Positions 8,936 through 18,247 are shown, counted from the first letter of the stretch. The stretch is 64,000 nt of DNA from JABDIP01 sp965237625 (GCA_965237625.1 CBDEGD010000018.1:1-64000), one strand, 5' to 3'. Made by a program: numbers and translations. The notes: generated by a model from the sequence alone, not told the origin.

Positions 8936-10000
8936 TTACCGAAGCAGGATCTCCCCGGTACCCGCCGCGATCATCCGCCTCGTGCCTTCGGTTATCCTGA
9001 GCAGGGTGAACTCACCGCGATAGGTGCCGGCCGGCCACAGATCGCCGCGGCGGCGGCGGCCTAGATAGCCGAACCATTGCGCCTTGCGGCGGTCGAGCGC
9101 CTGTTGCTGTTCAGCAACGGTGGAACCGTCCGGCGCGATCAGCCGCGCCTCGATGACATCGCCGGCCTGCACGCCGTACAGGTTGAACCAAAACAACAGA
9201 GCCGGCGCATCGCGGGGCAGGGTTTCGGCAACCAAACCGCCGCGCTTGATCGCCGCGAATTCCGGAACCTCCGTGGCAAACCCCTGGCTCAGCAGCCCAC
9301 CGGCCGAGTAGCGAAGGGCATCGAGGGCGGCGACGTTCCACAGTGGCGACGCGCCGACGCCGCACCCGGCCGGTTCCGCCAACCCGACAAACGGATCGAC
9401 CCGCCGATCGGCCAGCCGGATCTCGAAATGCACATGGGGGAATTCGGCCAGTCCGGACATGCCGATCACGCCGAGCGTCTGCCCAGCGACGACCTGGTCA
9501 CCGGGCGCCACGATCACGCTGCCCCGGCGCAGATGGCTGTACTGGCTCTCCCACCCGCCGCCATGCTCGACGACCACGGCATTGCCGGCCTCGCGGCCTT
9601 CGATTTCGGCCTCGTCGACCTCGCGCGCATCGATGTCCGGCATGCTGTCGCGGATCGCCCGGACCCGGCCGGCGGCGGCGGCGATCACCGGCACGCCCCG
9701 GGCCATGGCGGCCAGATCCGGAACCCGGATATCGGTGCCCCGATGACCGTCATAGGTGAGGTCGCCGCAGGAATAGTCCTCGGCCTGCGGGCCGGCATCA
9801 TGGTCGAAATAGTTCTGGATCGTGCACAGTTTTCCGATGTCACACGCCACCGGCAGCCCGAAGGATGGCGGCGGTGCCTCTTGCGAGGAGGCGGCCGAAC
9901 CCGGAAGGGCGCCGAGCGCCACAAGCAGGGCGGCCCAGCCGGCGCGGCGAAATCCGATGAATACGGTCAGCAATCCGGCACCGTCCCCAAACGTCGACAA
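8936..10000 (-). CDS. M23-family (LytM-type) metallopeptidase, secreted
   Basis: A protein of 354 residues with an N-terminal hydrophobic segment about 21-38 ending AASSQEA, consistent with export. The peptidase M23 zinc site is complete: HRGTD (His86, Asp90), SHL with His156 and HVH with His189/His191. M23 enzymes cut peptide bridges in peptidoglycan, or act as degenerate activators; this one keeps the ligands. About 150 further residues follow the peptidase domain and resemble no domain I can name. The start at 10000 is the first ATG; a later in-frame start just before the hydrophobic segment is possible. It is probably monocistronic. Confidence 0.85.
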   Translation of the reverse strand: MSTFGDGAGLLTVFIGFRRAGWAALLVALGALPGSAASSQEAPPPSFGLPVACDIGKLCTIQNYFDHDAGPQAEDYSCGDLTYDGHRGTDIRVPDLAAMARGVPVIAAAAGRVRAIRDSMPDIDAREVDEAEIEGREAGNAVVVEHGGGWESQYSHLRRGSVIVAPGDQVVAGQTLGVIGMSGLAEFPHVHFEIRLADRRVDPFVGLAEPAGCGVGASPLWNVAALDALRYSAGGLLSQGFATEVPEFAAIKRGGLVAETLPRDAPALLFWFNLYGVQAGDVIEARLIAPDGSTVAEQQQALDRRKAQWFGYLGRRRRGDLWPAGTYRGEFTLLRITEGTRRMIAAGTGEILLR

Positions 10001-10073
10001 CTCCCGGTTTAGGAGCGCACGATCCTTGAACGGAACGCCGTCGTCAAGAGGCGGTCGGGCAACCGGCGCCAGC

Positions 10074-10193
10074 GCATTTTCCGATCATACGGCACCGGCC
10101 CGCTCCCCCGCCCGGCCACCCAGCGCCAGTATCCTCAGTGGGTGGCCGGGCGGGGGAGCGGGCCGGTGCCGATTCCGCGTGAGCGGAAAATGC
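10074..10193. repeat. Large nested inverted repeat (32-bp perfect stem)
   Basis: Positions 10091-10122 and 10139-10170 are perfect reverse complements, each 32 bases and extremely G+C rich, around a 16-base loop. An outer pair GCATTTTCCG (10074-10083) / CGGAAAATGC (10184-10193) encloses them, and a small GTGA-loop hairpin (TTCCGC/GCGGAA) lies in the right arm. It sits directly against the CTAGTGTCAT element. Confidence 0.85.
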
Positions 10194-10194
10194 A

Positions 10195-10260
10195 CTAGTG
10201 TCATGGTTTCGAAGTTCGGCACATTTCATGTGCCGGATTTCGGAAGCTGAATGACACTAG
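10195..10260. repeat. CTAGTGTCAT hairpin repeat, copy 2
   Basis: A 66-bp element with perfect 10-bp terminal inverted repeats, CTAGTGTCAT and ATGACACTAG, and an inner stem TTCGGCACAT/ATGTGCCGGA. It shares TAGTGTCATGGTTTCGAAG with the copy at 6297-6359. It is a MITE-like or REP-like unit. Confidence 0.75.
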
Positions 10261-10271
10261 AATCATACAGT

Positions 10272-10327
10272 TAGTGTCCCTTTGATACTGCAATTCGCTC
10301 ATGCGTATTTCAGAATCGGGACACTAG
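10272..10327. repeat. TAGTGTCCC-bounded short element
   Basis: TAGTGTCCC at the left and GGGACACTA at the right form 9-bp terminal inverted repeats around about 38 bases. The ends resemble those of the CTAGTGTCAT elements, but the interior is unrelated and not strongly folded. It begins 12 bases after copy 2. The stretch 10001-10428 holds only these repeats; I see no gene in it. Confidence 0.55.
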
Positions 10328-10428
10328 GCCAGCAGCGCGACGCCGGAGGTGCTGCTGATTAATAGGGACATCCGCATCCGATCAGGGACAGTGCGGCCGG
10401 TCCCTTCCTGGGCTGCCGGAAGGCCGGT

Positions 10429-12792
10429 CTATTTCCGTGCCCTGGCTCCCCATGGCCAGAATTTGCCGAACACCGCCGCCAGGGCCGGCAGGACCAGGAT
10501 CGCCGCGGCCATGTTGACCAGGAACATGAAGGCCAGCAGCACACCCATATCGGCCTGGAACTTCAGCGCCGACCAAGCCCAGGTGCTGACCGCGGCGGCC
10601 AGGGTCAGGCCGGTGACGACGACCGCGCTGCCGGTTTCCTTCAGAGTGCGGAAATAGGCTTCCGGCAGCGGCTCGCCTTCGTCCAGATGCACCTTCAGCC
10701 GGCTGAAGATGTAGATGCCGTAGTCGACGCCGATGCCCACGCCCAATGCCGCCACCGGCAGGGTCGAGACCTTGAGGCCGATGCCGACCTTGGCCATCAG
10801 CGCATAGGCCAGCACCGAGACCAGGCTGAGCGGCAGCACCGTGCAGAGGGTCGCCCGTAGCGATCGGAAAGTCAGCAGGCACAAGATGACGATCGCGCCA
10901 TAGACCCAGAGAAGGATTTCGAACTGTGCCGCCCCGACTGCTTCGTTGGTCGCCGCCATCACGCCGACATTGCCGGTCGCAAGACGGAAGTTCACATTCT
11001 CAGACGGGTTGTCGGCGACATAGGATTTGGTGGCATCGACGACCCGGATCAGGGTGCCTTCCTTGTGGTCCTCGGTGAACACAAGCACCGGCATCACCGA
11101 GCAATCGGCATTCAGCAGGCCGGTCGAGGTTTCCACCGGCGTCACCGCCTGCACCAGCACCTGTGGATTGCGCGACAGTACCCGCCAGGCCGGATTGCCC
11201 TCGTTCCAGCCCGCATTGATGATCTTCATCACCGCCGGCAGCGACAGGGTCGACTGCACCCCCTCGACATTGCGCATATGCCATTCGAAATCGTCGATCT
11301 GGCGCACCACGTCGTAATCGATGCAGCCATCGGCCGGAGCCTCGGCGATCACCTGGATGATGTCGACGCCGATGGCGAACCGGTCGGCGATCACCGCGGT
11401 GTCCCGGTTGTAGCGGCTGTCCGGCCAGAGTTCCGGCACCCCGGCCTCCTGATCGCCGATCGGCACCTCGCGCCCTTCCCAGGCCCCCCAGCCGAGCAGA
11501 ACCAGCGCCACCAGCAGCGTGGGCACCGCCACCCGCATCCGGGCAAAGTTCGCCAACAGCCGCCAAAGTGCCTCACGCCGCTCCATCACCCGGCCGATCC
11601 GCTGGCGATAGCTGTCGTTCAGGGTCAGATAGCTGAGCAACACCGGCAGCAGGAACAGATTGGTCAGGATGATCACCGCGACACCCAGGCTGGCGGTGAT
11701 CGCCAACTCCTGGATGATCGGTATCTCGATCAGCAGGATGGTCAGGAATCCGGCTGTGTCGGTCGCCAGCGCCACGCTGCCGGGGATGAACAGGCGGCGA
11801 AAGCAGATGCGCGCCGCATCGGAGCAATCCTCGCCGTCGCACACGTGCCCTTTCAAGGCGTTGATCATCTGGACGCCGTGGGAGACGCCGATGGCGAAGA
11901 CCAGGAACGGCACCAGGATCGACAGCGGGTCGATGCCGAAGCCGAACAGCACCAGCAGCCCGAGCTGCCAGATGACCGCCACCAGCGAGCAGATCAGCGG
12001 CAGGATCGTCAGCCGCCAGGAACGCGAATACAGATAGACCAGGATCGCCGTCATCACCAAAGCCATGGCGAAGAACAGCAGCACCCCGATGGCGCCGTCG
12101 GCGATGTCGCCGACCACCTTGGCGAAGCCGATGATGTGCACATCGATGGCGTCGGTCCGGTACTTGTCGCGGATCGATTCCTCGAGCTGCCGGGCGACGG
12201 CGATATAGTCGAGCCGCTCTCCGGTGCGGGCATCCCGCTCCAGCAGTTGGGCGCTGATGATCGCGGCGCTGAAATCCTCCGCCACCAGCCGGCCGACCTG
12301 GCCGGATTTCAGGATGTTCTCACGAACTTCCTCCAACCGCTCCGGGGTCGGCTCGAAATCGGCCGGAATCACATTGCCGCCGGCAAACCCGTCCTCGACG
12401 ATCTCGATAAACCGGACATTCGGGGTGAAGATCGAGCGCACTCCGGCCCGGTCGACGCCGTCGATGAAGAAGACCTCGTCGGTAACCTTCTTCAGGGTGT
12501 CGAAGAATTCGGCCGTGAAGATGTCGCCCTCGGTCGCCCGAAGCGCGATCAGCACCCGGTTGGCGCCGCCGAATTGCTCCTGGTACTCCAGGAAGGTCTG
12601 CATATAGGGGTGCTTGATCGGCAACTGCTTCTCGAACCCGGCATCGATCCGCAGCTGCGCGGCCAGCACCGCCATCGCAACCGTGACCAAGGCGAAGATC
12701 GCCAACACCACCGGCCGCGCCGAAAAGACGATCTCGGCGATCGTCCGGACGAGACGCGGCGCGTCGTGCCGTTCCGTCTCGGCCCCGGTCAC
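10429..12792 (-). CDS. RND/MMPL-family exporter
   Basis: An inner-membrane transporter of 787 residues. A first TM near residues 30-50 is followed by a large periplasmic loop, a block of five to six TMs with sterol-sensing-like character (SRSWRLTILPLICSLVAVIW, GIDPLSILVPFLVFAIGVSHGVQMIN), a second TM start, a second loop and a final TM block (PVAALGVGIGVDYGIYIFSRLK). This two-repeat plan is that of HpnN/MMPL-like proton-driven lipid or hydrophobic-compound transporters. Its start overlaps the stop of the YCF48-like gene by 4 bases. The four-gene set DUF1302-DUF1329-YCF48-RND suggests movement of a hydrophobic substrate across the envelope. That role is inferred from context. Confidence 0.85.
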   Translation of the reverse strand: MTGAETERHDAPRLVRTIAEIVFSARPVVLAIFALVTVAMAVLAAQLRIDAGFEKQLPIKHPYMQTFLEYQEQFGGANRVLIALRATEGDIFTAEFFDTLKKVTDEVFFIDGVDRAGVRSIFTPNVRFIEIVEDGFAGGNVIPADFEPTPERLEEVRENILKSGQVGRLVAEDFSAAIISAQLLERDARTGERLDYIAVARQLEESIRDKYRTDAIDVHIIGFAKVVGDIADGAIGVLLFFAMALVMTAILVYLYSRSWRLTILPLICSLVAVIWQLGLLVLFGFGIDPLSILVPFLVFAIGVSHGVQMINALKGHVCDGEDCSDAARICFRRLFIPGSVALATDTAGFLTILLIEIPIIQELAITASLGVAVIILTNLFLLPVLLSYLTLNDSYRQRIGRVMERREALWRLLANFARMRVAVPTLLVALVLLGWGAWEGREVPIGDQEAGVPELWPDSRYNRDTAVIADRFAIGVDIIQVIAEAPADGCIDYDVVRQIDDFEWHMRNVEGVQSTLSLPAVMKIINAGWNEGNPAWRVLSRNPQVLVQAVTPVETSTGLLNADCSVMPVLVFTEDHKEGTLIRVVDATKSYVADNPSENVNFRLATGNVGVMAATNEAVGAAQFEILLWVYGAIVILCLLTFRSLRATLCTVLPLSLVSVLAYALMAKVGIGLKVSTLPVAALGVGIGVDYGIYIFSRLKVHLDEGEPLPEAYFRTLKETGSAVVVTGLTLAAAVSTWAWSALKFQADMGVLLAFMFLVNMAAAILVLPALAAVFGKFWPWGARARK

Positions 12793-13787
12793 CGCGTCAC
12801 CTCGGCGCCGACGAGGCCTGAGATCAGATCCGGTTCAACGCGGGTAACGCCGCCCTCGCCGACCAACACCAATTCCCCGTCCGGCGCCTGGATGACGCCA
12901 GACAACGCGGAGCGGTCGGTACGCCGGCTGAGCCTGACGCTGAGGCCGTCATCGTCGCTGATCAGAACGGCCCCGCTCAACCCGACGATGACGATGCGGC
13001 CGCTGGACAGGACCGTCCCGGCCACCAGCACCGAGGTCGTCCCGGTATCGATTTGCTGCCAGCTTTCGCCACCATCGTCGCTTCGGTACAGATTGCCCTG
13101 CAGGCCGAATACCAGCAATTCGCCACCGCGCAAGGTGAGCGCGCCGAAGAAGGAGCCTTCATAGGGCGTGTCCAATACCTGCCATTCCTGACCGCCATCG
13201 TCGCTTCGATAGAGGCCGCCGAATTCTCCGGCCATAAACCATTGCCCCGGTGCCGGGTTCAGGATGGCATTGAAATGGATCTCCTCTTCGGTGACCCAGC
13301 GCTGCTCCCAGCTATCACCGCCATCGGTGGTTTCGAGGAAAAGTCCGTAGGCGCCGACCGCGAAACCGTTGTTGGAATCGGCGAAGCGCACATCCATCAA
13401 AGGCGTCTCGAGCTCCGGGTCGGCATACTGCACATCCCAGCTGTCGCCACCATCGCCGGTGTGCAGCACGACCGCATCATGGCCGACCGCCCAGCCGGTG
13501 GCCGTATCGGTAAAATCCACGGCGGTCAGGAAGGCGCGGGTCGGTGTGGCGACCTGCCGCCAGCTCTCGCCGCTATCATCGGACAAAAGGATATGGCCGC
13601 GTTCGCCAACCGCGACCAGCCGCTCACCAACCCTCTCGATGTCGAGCAGCAGCGACGACGGCGCGAGCCGAGCCGGCACGGAAGCATCTTGGGCGACGGC
13701 CGTGGACGGCCATCCTGCGAGAACCACCAGCGTGGTCACGACAGCGACACCTGCCGCCCGGCAAAGTCGGAGATACGTTTCAATCAT
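12789..13787 (-). CDS. YCF48/BNR-repeat beta-propeller protein, exported
   Basis: A protein of about 332 residues from ATG 13787, which directly precedes a signal peptide (LCRAAGVAVVTTLVVLAGWPSTAVAQ). An upstream in-frame ATG at 13838 would only add an Arg-rich tail. The mature part contains repeated YCF48/BNR units of the form LLSDDSGESW, VLHTGDGGDSW, FLETTDGGDSW, YRSDDGGQEW and YRSDDGGESW, spaced about 40 residues: a beta-propeller as in plant HCF136/YCF48. In bacteria such proteins often sit next to RND transporters and DUF1302/DUF1329 proteins. It is translationally coupled to the RND gene (4-base overlap). The molecular function is unknown; a periplasmic scaffold is an inference. Confidence 0.8.
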   Translation of the reverse strand: MIETYLRLCRAAGVAVVTTLVVLAGWPSTAVAQDASVPARLAPSSLLLDIERVGERLVAVGERGHILLSDDSGESWRQVATPTRAFLTAVDFTDTATGWAVGHDAVVLHTGDGGDSWDVQYADPELETPLMDVRFADSNNGFAVGAYGLFLETTDGGDSWEQRWVTEEEIHFNAILNPAPGQWFMAGEFGGLYRSDDGGQEWQVLDTPYEGSFFGALTLRGGELLVFGLQGNLYRSDDGGESWQQIDTGTTSVLVAGTVLSSGRIVIVGLSGAVLISDDDGLSVRLSRRTDRSALSGVIQAPDGELVLVGEGGVTRVEPDLISGLVGAEVTR

Positions 13788-13819
13788 TGCGGAGACCGCG
13801 TTGAGACGATCCAAGCGCC

Positions 13820-13856
13820 GGCGGCGGGCGGCGCACAATACTGGCCGCCCGCCGCC
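13820..13856. repeat. Intercistronic 13-bp hairpin
   Basis: GGCGGCGGGCGGC (13820-13832) and its perfect complement (13844-13856) flank an 11-base loop between the DUF1329 stop and the YCF48-like start. There is no T tract on either side, so it may stabilise or partly attenuate the transcript rather than end it. Confidence 0.6.
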
Positions 13857-13865
13857 ATTGGCTTG

Positions 13866-15209
13866 CTAGCGCCGACCGGCGCGGCGCAGCGCATTTGGCG
13901 TGAAGTCACCGGAGTCGAGATCGGCCGTGAACGAGTACATCGGCTCCTGATTATCGAACCCGTTGGCGGTGTAGCGCCCGGCCTGCAGATCGTAGATCGC
14001 GTCGAGCGTGGTCCAAAAGGTCGGCAGCTCATAGTAGTTGATGCCGTGGGCCTCGCCGACCCGCCACATCTGTCCGCGGCTGTCGTAATGATCGACGGCG
14101 ACGATCTGCCAGCTATCCTCATCCAGATAGAAGGTCCGCCGTGCGTAGATATGGCTGGTGCCCTCGCGTAGCCGGGCATCGACCACCCAGACCCTGTGCA
14201 GCTCATAGCGCAGGTGCTCCGGGTTCAAATGGCCCGGGTGGATGAGATCGTCGTATTGCACCGAGTCACTGTGCAACCTGTACGCGTTGTACGGCACATA
14301 CATCTCGCGGCGGCCGACCAATTCCCAGGTATAGCGATCCGGGGCGCCGTTGAAGATGTCCAGATTATCGCTGGTGCGCAGCCCGTCGGCCGCGGTGCCC
14401 GGATTGTCGTAGGCGATATTCGGCGCGCGCCGCACCCGGCGCTGCCCCGGGTTGTAGGTCCAGGCCTGGCGGGGCTCGGCGATCTGGTCGATGGTTTCAT
14501 GGACCAGCAGGATCTGGCCGGCCAGCCGCGCCGGGGCGGTGACCTCCTGGCGGAACAGCACCGAGATGTTGCCGGTCTCGCCCATGGCATAGGGGAACAG
14601 GACGTTTTCGTCGATCTTGACCATCGTGTACGAACCGCCGGCTGTCGGGCTGGCCTGGCCGTACCGGCGGTGAACGGTCTCGCCGCGATAGCGCAGCAGA
14701 TGGTTCCAGATCGCCTCCAGCCCGTTCTCGGGGATCGGGAAAGGGATGCCGACAGAGGCCCCCGCGACGCCGTTGCCGCTTTCGATGAGCTGGGCGCTGG
14801 ACGCGTTGGCGATGGTGGCGTCGTAGATCCGCTGCGGCGCCGAGGCGCTGCGCCGGGTCGGGTAAATGTTCATGGAGAAAGTCGGGTAGCGCTGCAGCAT
14901 CGCCAGATGGCCGGCGGTCAGCTTGTCGGCGAATTGCGCCGCATTGCCGGCATTGATGGTGAACTGGACCCGGTCGCCCGCGAACGGGTCGGGATGATGG
15001 TCGCCCACCGAATACCCGGCCGGCGGCGAGGTCACACCGCCGGTCCAGGCCGGGATACTGCCATCGACATTGCCAGCCCTTGTAGCGCCGAACGGCGTCA
15101 GCGGCCCGCCAAGCTGCGCCGCGCTCTGCGCCGCCGCCGGCAGCGCCGACAGGGCGATGAACGCCCCCGTCATCGCGCCGGCGAACAGGGCGCCGGTGAT
15201 CTTGTTCAT
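13866..15209 (-). CDS. DUF1329 (LolA/B-like fold) exported protein
   Basis: A protein of 447 residues from ATG 15209 (an in-frame upstream start would add 5 residues). A signal peptide ends near ALPAAAQSA. The mature protein has the DUF1329 layout: an early TPFGATRAGN..GSIPAWTGG block, central GNISVLFRQEV and RQAWTYNPGQRRVRRAPNIAYDNPG, then TSDNLDIFNGAPDRYTWELVGRREMYVPYNAY and HRVWVVDARLREGTSHIYARRTFYLDEDSW. DUF1329 proteins are predicted to have an outer-membrane-lipoprotein-sorting (LolB-like) fold and are nearly always encoded beside DUF1302 proteins, as here. Proposed role: periplasmic carrier partner of the DUF1302 outer-membrane protein. No enzyme signature is seen. Confidence 0.88.
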   Translation of the reverse strand: MNKITGALFAGAMTGAFIALSALPAAAQSAAQLGGPLTPFGATRAGNVDGSIPAWTGGVTSPPAGYSVGDHHPDPFAGDRVQFTINAGNAAQFADKLTAGHLAMLQRYPTFSMNIYPTRRSASAPQRIYDATIANASSAQLIESGNGVAGASVGIPFPIPENGLEAIWNHLLRYRGETVHRRYGQASPTAGGSYTMVKIDENVLFPYAMGETGNISVLFRQEVTAPARLAGQILLVHETIDQIAEPRQAWTYNPGQRRVRRAPNIAYDNPGTAADGLRTSDNLDIFNGAPDRYTWELVGRREMYVPYNAYRLHSDSVQYDDLIHPGHLNPEHLRYELHRVWVVDARLREGTSHIYARRTFYLDEDSWQIVAVDHYDSRGQMWRVGEAHGINYYELPTFWTTLDAIYDLQAGRYTANGFDNQEPMYSFTADLDSGDFTPNALRRAGRR

Positions 15210-15246
15210 GAGAGTATCCTCCATGTCCTATGACGCCTCTGACGGG

Positions 15247-17176
15247 CTAGAACGAGTATTTGACGTTGAGCGAAATGAAATCGCGGTCGCTAAGCATGTT
15301 GAACTCGTCATCGCCGATGGCGAAGAAGTTCGTATACTGAATACCCGCCGACCATTGCTCCAGATAAGTCGCGTTCAACCCGATGCTGACCGAGGCGCGA
15401 TCCTCAATAAAATTGCCCAGCGGCAATGGAGTCGTGCCACTGACATCGTGATTGAACCCGATCACCGGGAACAGATTGACTGGCCCAACCGCATTGAGCA
15501 TGTCGAAGCGAGCTCGGATGCGATATCCCCACGAAAATTCGTCGGCGAAACCGTCGGTCTGAAGGGGCACACCGGCGGGTAGAGCGGCGGGATTCCCGGA
15601 GCGCGGTGTATTTGGCCCATCGAACCTGAGAACACTCTTGTCCGGAAGGTCATGCACGTAGGTCGCGCCCACCTCTCCAACCAACACCCATTGATCGATC
15701 CCGAGGGACTGGATCGGGTTGAACACCTGAGTCAGCGTGAATTGGGTCTGCGAAACGTCAAACTCCCGAAAACCGGACAGTTCGCTGCCAATCAGCGCAG
15801 CGTATTCAGGCGCCGTATCGACCCCGAGATCCGCCAGCACCTGGTTGCCGACGCCATTCGCACTTGCAACCGCACCTGCGGTCGCGCCCGGCCCAAGAGC
15901 GTCGATTGTCACCGCCACTTGGCCGGCGAGTTGGACGGCGTTGAGCAACTCATTGTCATCGATCTGCAAAGGCTGATCAATACGATACGAGTATTCACCT
16001 TGTAGCGAGGCCCCACCGGGCAGCTGCGTGTTGAAGCTGGCGCCAACAAGCTGAATGTCTTCCGGATACTCGGTGAAGTATTCCGTGGACGCAAAGAAGT
16101 TCGGAGTCGCCGCGTCGGCCGTGCCGGTGCCGACCCGCGCAGAGATGATCGGCGTTCTGCTGTGATAGTTCAAATAATACAAGCCAAACTCGGTATCGGC
16201 CAACTGCTCCGCATAATAGCGGGCGGCGAAACCGAACTGCCCGGAATCCGACGGCTCGTCCGTCGCGCCACGGGGCGCGGCCAGGCCGAGAAACGGCGGC
16301 GTCGGCGCCGGCGGCGTCGGCAGTGTTCCGATTAGATTGTTTGGCGCGGCTAAAGCACCGGTTGCGGTCGCTTCTGGAACCCTCCCATCCAGAAAAAGAA
16401 TACTGCCGCCCGGCGATGCGAAGTCGTTGGTGCTGAAGTACGTCCCGGACGCGTCGATTTCCGTCTCTTCCCAATTAAGCTGATAAAATCCCTCTATGCT
16501 GAAGTTGTCGGTAAAGCTGGCATCGACGTCGATAATCGCGACCGGCAGCAACGCGTCCCGCACTTCGGACCCGGGGATGCGGATGGCATTGACATCGACC
16601 GGGTTGATCACGTTGATGCCGTTCTGGATGAACGTGCTTTCTCCCCAACTCAGGACCTGTTTTCCGAAGCGGAAATCGACCGGCACATCTCCCAGATCTA
16701 CCCCGCCGTAAACATAGGCGTCCAGGAGGCTAAAATCCTTGCCGACACGATCTACCGATCGGTCCGGCAAATCCTTGAACTCGGTGTTGTCACCGTCGGC
16801 GTTCTCGAAGTCGTAGAAATAGGTGGCGCGGCTGAAAATGCCGAACCCGTTATAGTCGAGCAGGAGTTCGTGTGTGCCTCTCAAGGCGTTCGAGATCAAC
16901 CCGGTATCGTAATTGAGATTGCCGTCGTCGCCATTGACCGAGAACCTGTTGCCGCCATTGGCGATGCCCACCAGATCATTATCCCGGTCGGCGACCCGGA
17001 AGCTGAGGCCGTAGGTAAAGGTCGTATCGAAACTGCCGCTGAGTTCGCCATAGTTGAATTCCAGTGCCCTCGCCGGCGTCGCCGCCATCATCGGCGCCGC
17101 CAGGGGCGATCATGCTGACGCCGGCCATCCAGCCGGCTTGTTTGGCGCGGCGTCCCTCTGTCGTCGGATGACGCAT
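15247..17176 (-). CDS. DUF1302 outer-membrane beta-barrel protein (frameshift in signal peptide)
   Basis: The main frame (15247-17091, 614 residues) begins only at the end of a signal peptide (MMAATPARALEFNYGELSG). The rest of the signal lies in another frame, starting at ATG 17176 (GGGAG 7 bases upstream): MRHPTTEGRRAKQAGWMAGVSMI. Removing one base from the G4 run at 17103-17106 (C4 on the coding strand) joins the two into a perfect signal sequence, so one extra base is present. The mature part is rich in alternating beta strands and ends LNVKYSF with the C-terminal Phe of outer-membrane proteins. VDFRFGKQVLSWGESTFIQNGINVINPVD is a DUF1302 hallmark (written here as a description of residues around 150-178). 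It heads the DUF1329-YCF48-RND cluster. Confidence 0.8.
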
Positions 17177-17509
17177 ACGTGAAACTCCCATCTCTGGCCG
17201 GGTTTGGACCCGGATTCGTTGCGAATTGCCGAGGGCCGCGGGCGCGGCTTCGGATTTCATTCGACCTGATTATTCTGATTGGAACCGATTGGGCGGCGTC
17301 GCGCGTCCGGTGCTGTCCCGGAGGACAACCGATGATCGGACAACCGGTGATTCGCTCCGGCACGCCGCGTCGGGCATGATCCGCCGTGGGTCACGGCACA
17401 GTCTCCCTCCCGCCTTCTTATTAATTGCATATTCGCCGAGGCTGCGGCGTTTAACAAGCATTTGGCACAAACGCGCGTTGACGCTGGGCCGTGGGGATGG
17501 GGTTTTAGA

Positions 17510-17529
17510 TGACGTTTACGTAAACGTCA
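17510..17529. promoter_or_regulatory. 20-bp perfect palindrome, operator-like, copy A
   Basis: TGACGTTTACGTAAACGTCA is a perfect palindrome. The same core recurs at 19282-19301, and both copies lie 71-73 bases upstream of a TTGACA -35 element that serves the two paralogous cassettes. It resembles MerR-type sites such as those described for LiuR-like regulators, but the binding protein is unknown. It also lies between the divergent DUF1302 cluster and cassette A. The rest of 17192-17600 shows no gene. Confidence 0.65.
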
Positions 17530-17600
17530 AGTACATGGAAAGCTTGTGTAATCCGGCCCACCGTCGAAGCGGCAAAGTTCGCAACCTCGGCGCGCCCTGG

Positions 17601-17629
17601 TTGACATAAGAATCGACCTGGGATAGATT
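17601..17629 (+). promoter_or_regulatory. Sigma70-type promoter of cassette A
   Basis: TTGACA (17601-17606), a 17-base spacer and TAGATT (17624-17629), about 70 bases before the lipoprotein start. The paralogous cassette has TTGACA-N17-TACGAT in the same relative place, and both share GGTTGACA and ATCGACC around the element. Confidence 0.6.
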
Positions 17630-17701
17630 TATGAGAATAAATTCATATATTTTTGAGCCGATGCCACAGCGCACGGTCGCGATTTGCAGAGGGGCAAAGT
17701 C

Positions 17702-18241
17702 ATGCAGGGGCTGAGGAACACATCCCGCTCTGCCACCCTTGCCGGCCTCCTTTTCACTGCGGCCTGCGCCCTCTGGTTCGTGCCCGAATCCCGCAGCCGC
17801 GGGCACATCTTCGATGAGGCCGTCCGGGGGGTTACTCAATTGGATGGGCACGAGGGAGGGCAGTTTGTCGACCGTGTCATCCGCCAGACTTTTCCGCTCG
17901 GCACCCCCCTGATCAATGTGATTGGGCACATCGAGGACGCCGGCGGCATCTGTCACGAAACGACGAGGAGCGAGGTGAAGCCCGGCCACGCGGCGACGAC
18001 CTGCAACTACGAAAGCACCAACTACTTCGCGCAGGCATACATGGGCATGGGAGAGCCGACATATGTGCGGGCCGAGAACGAATGGATGATTTCTATTCGG
18101 CATTTCGATGGCGTGACCACCGGCTATCTCGTGGAGAGTCGGGCGACCTTCGACTATCCCAATCGGGAAGATTATCTGGACGGCATCGACCGCCAGCAGG
18201 CGGCGGCGGATCGATTCCGGCAAACAGATGTGGAGAACTAA
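17702..18241 (+). CDS. Putative lipoprotein of a duplicated two-gene cassette (A1)
   Basis: A protein of 179 residues, not recognised as a named family. The ATG at 17702 has AGAGGGG 7 bases upstream. The N-terminus is a lipoprotein signal with lipobox LFTAAC (Cys about residue 22), followed by ALWFVPES, so it should be anchored in the envelope. The paralogue at 19471-20010 shares WFVPESR.RGHIFD, FP.GT.L...I.HIEDAGGIC, the C.YES.TYFA stretch and GEP; the second and third cysteines are conserved and may form a disulphide. The partner gene starts 6 bases after the stop. The segment is visibly less G+C rich than its neighbours. The function is unknown. Confidence 0.75.
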   Translation: MQGLRNTSRSATLAGLLFTAACALWFVPESRSRGHIFDEAVRGVTQLDGHEGGQFVDRVIRQTFPLGTPLINVIGHIEDAGGICHETTRSEVKPGHAATTCNYESTNYFAQAYMGMGEPTYVRAENEWMISIRHFDGVTTGYLVESRATFDYPNREDYLDGIDRQQAAADRFRQTDVEN

Positions 18242-18247
18242 TACATC

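Noticed and set aside
11065..13164. 699-codon open frame on the plus strand
   Set aside because: It lies opposite the RND and YCF48-like genes and its translation is His/Gln/Arg/Asp-rich low-complexity sequence, the usual antisense shadow of a G+C-rich gene.
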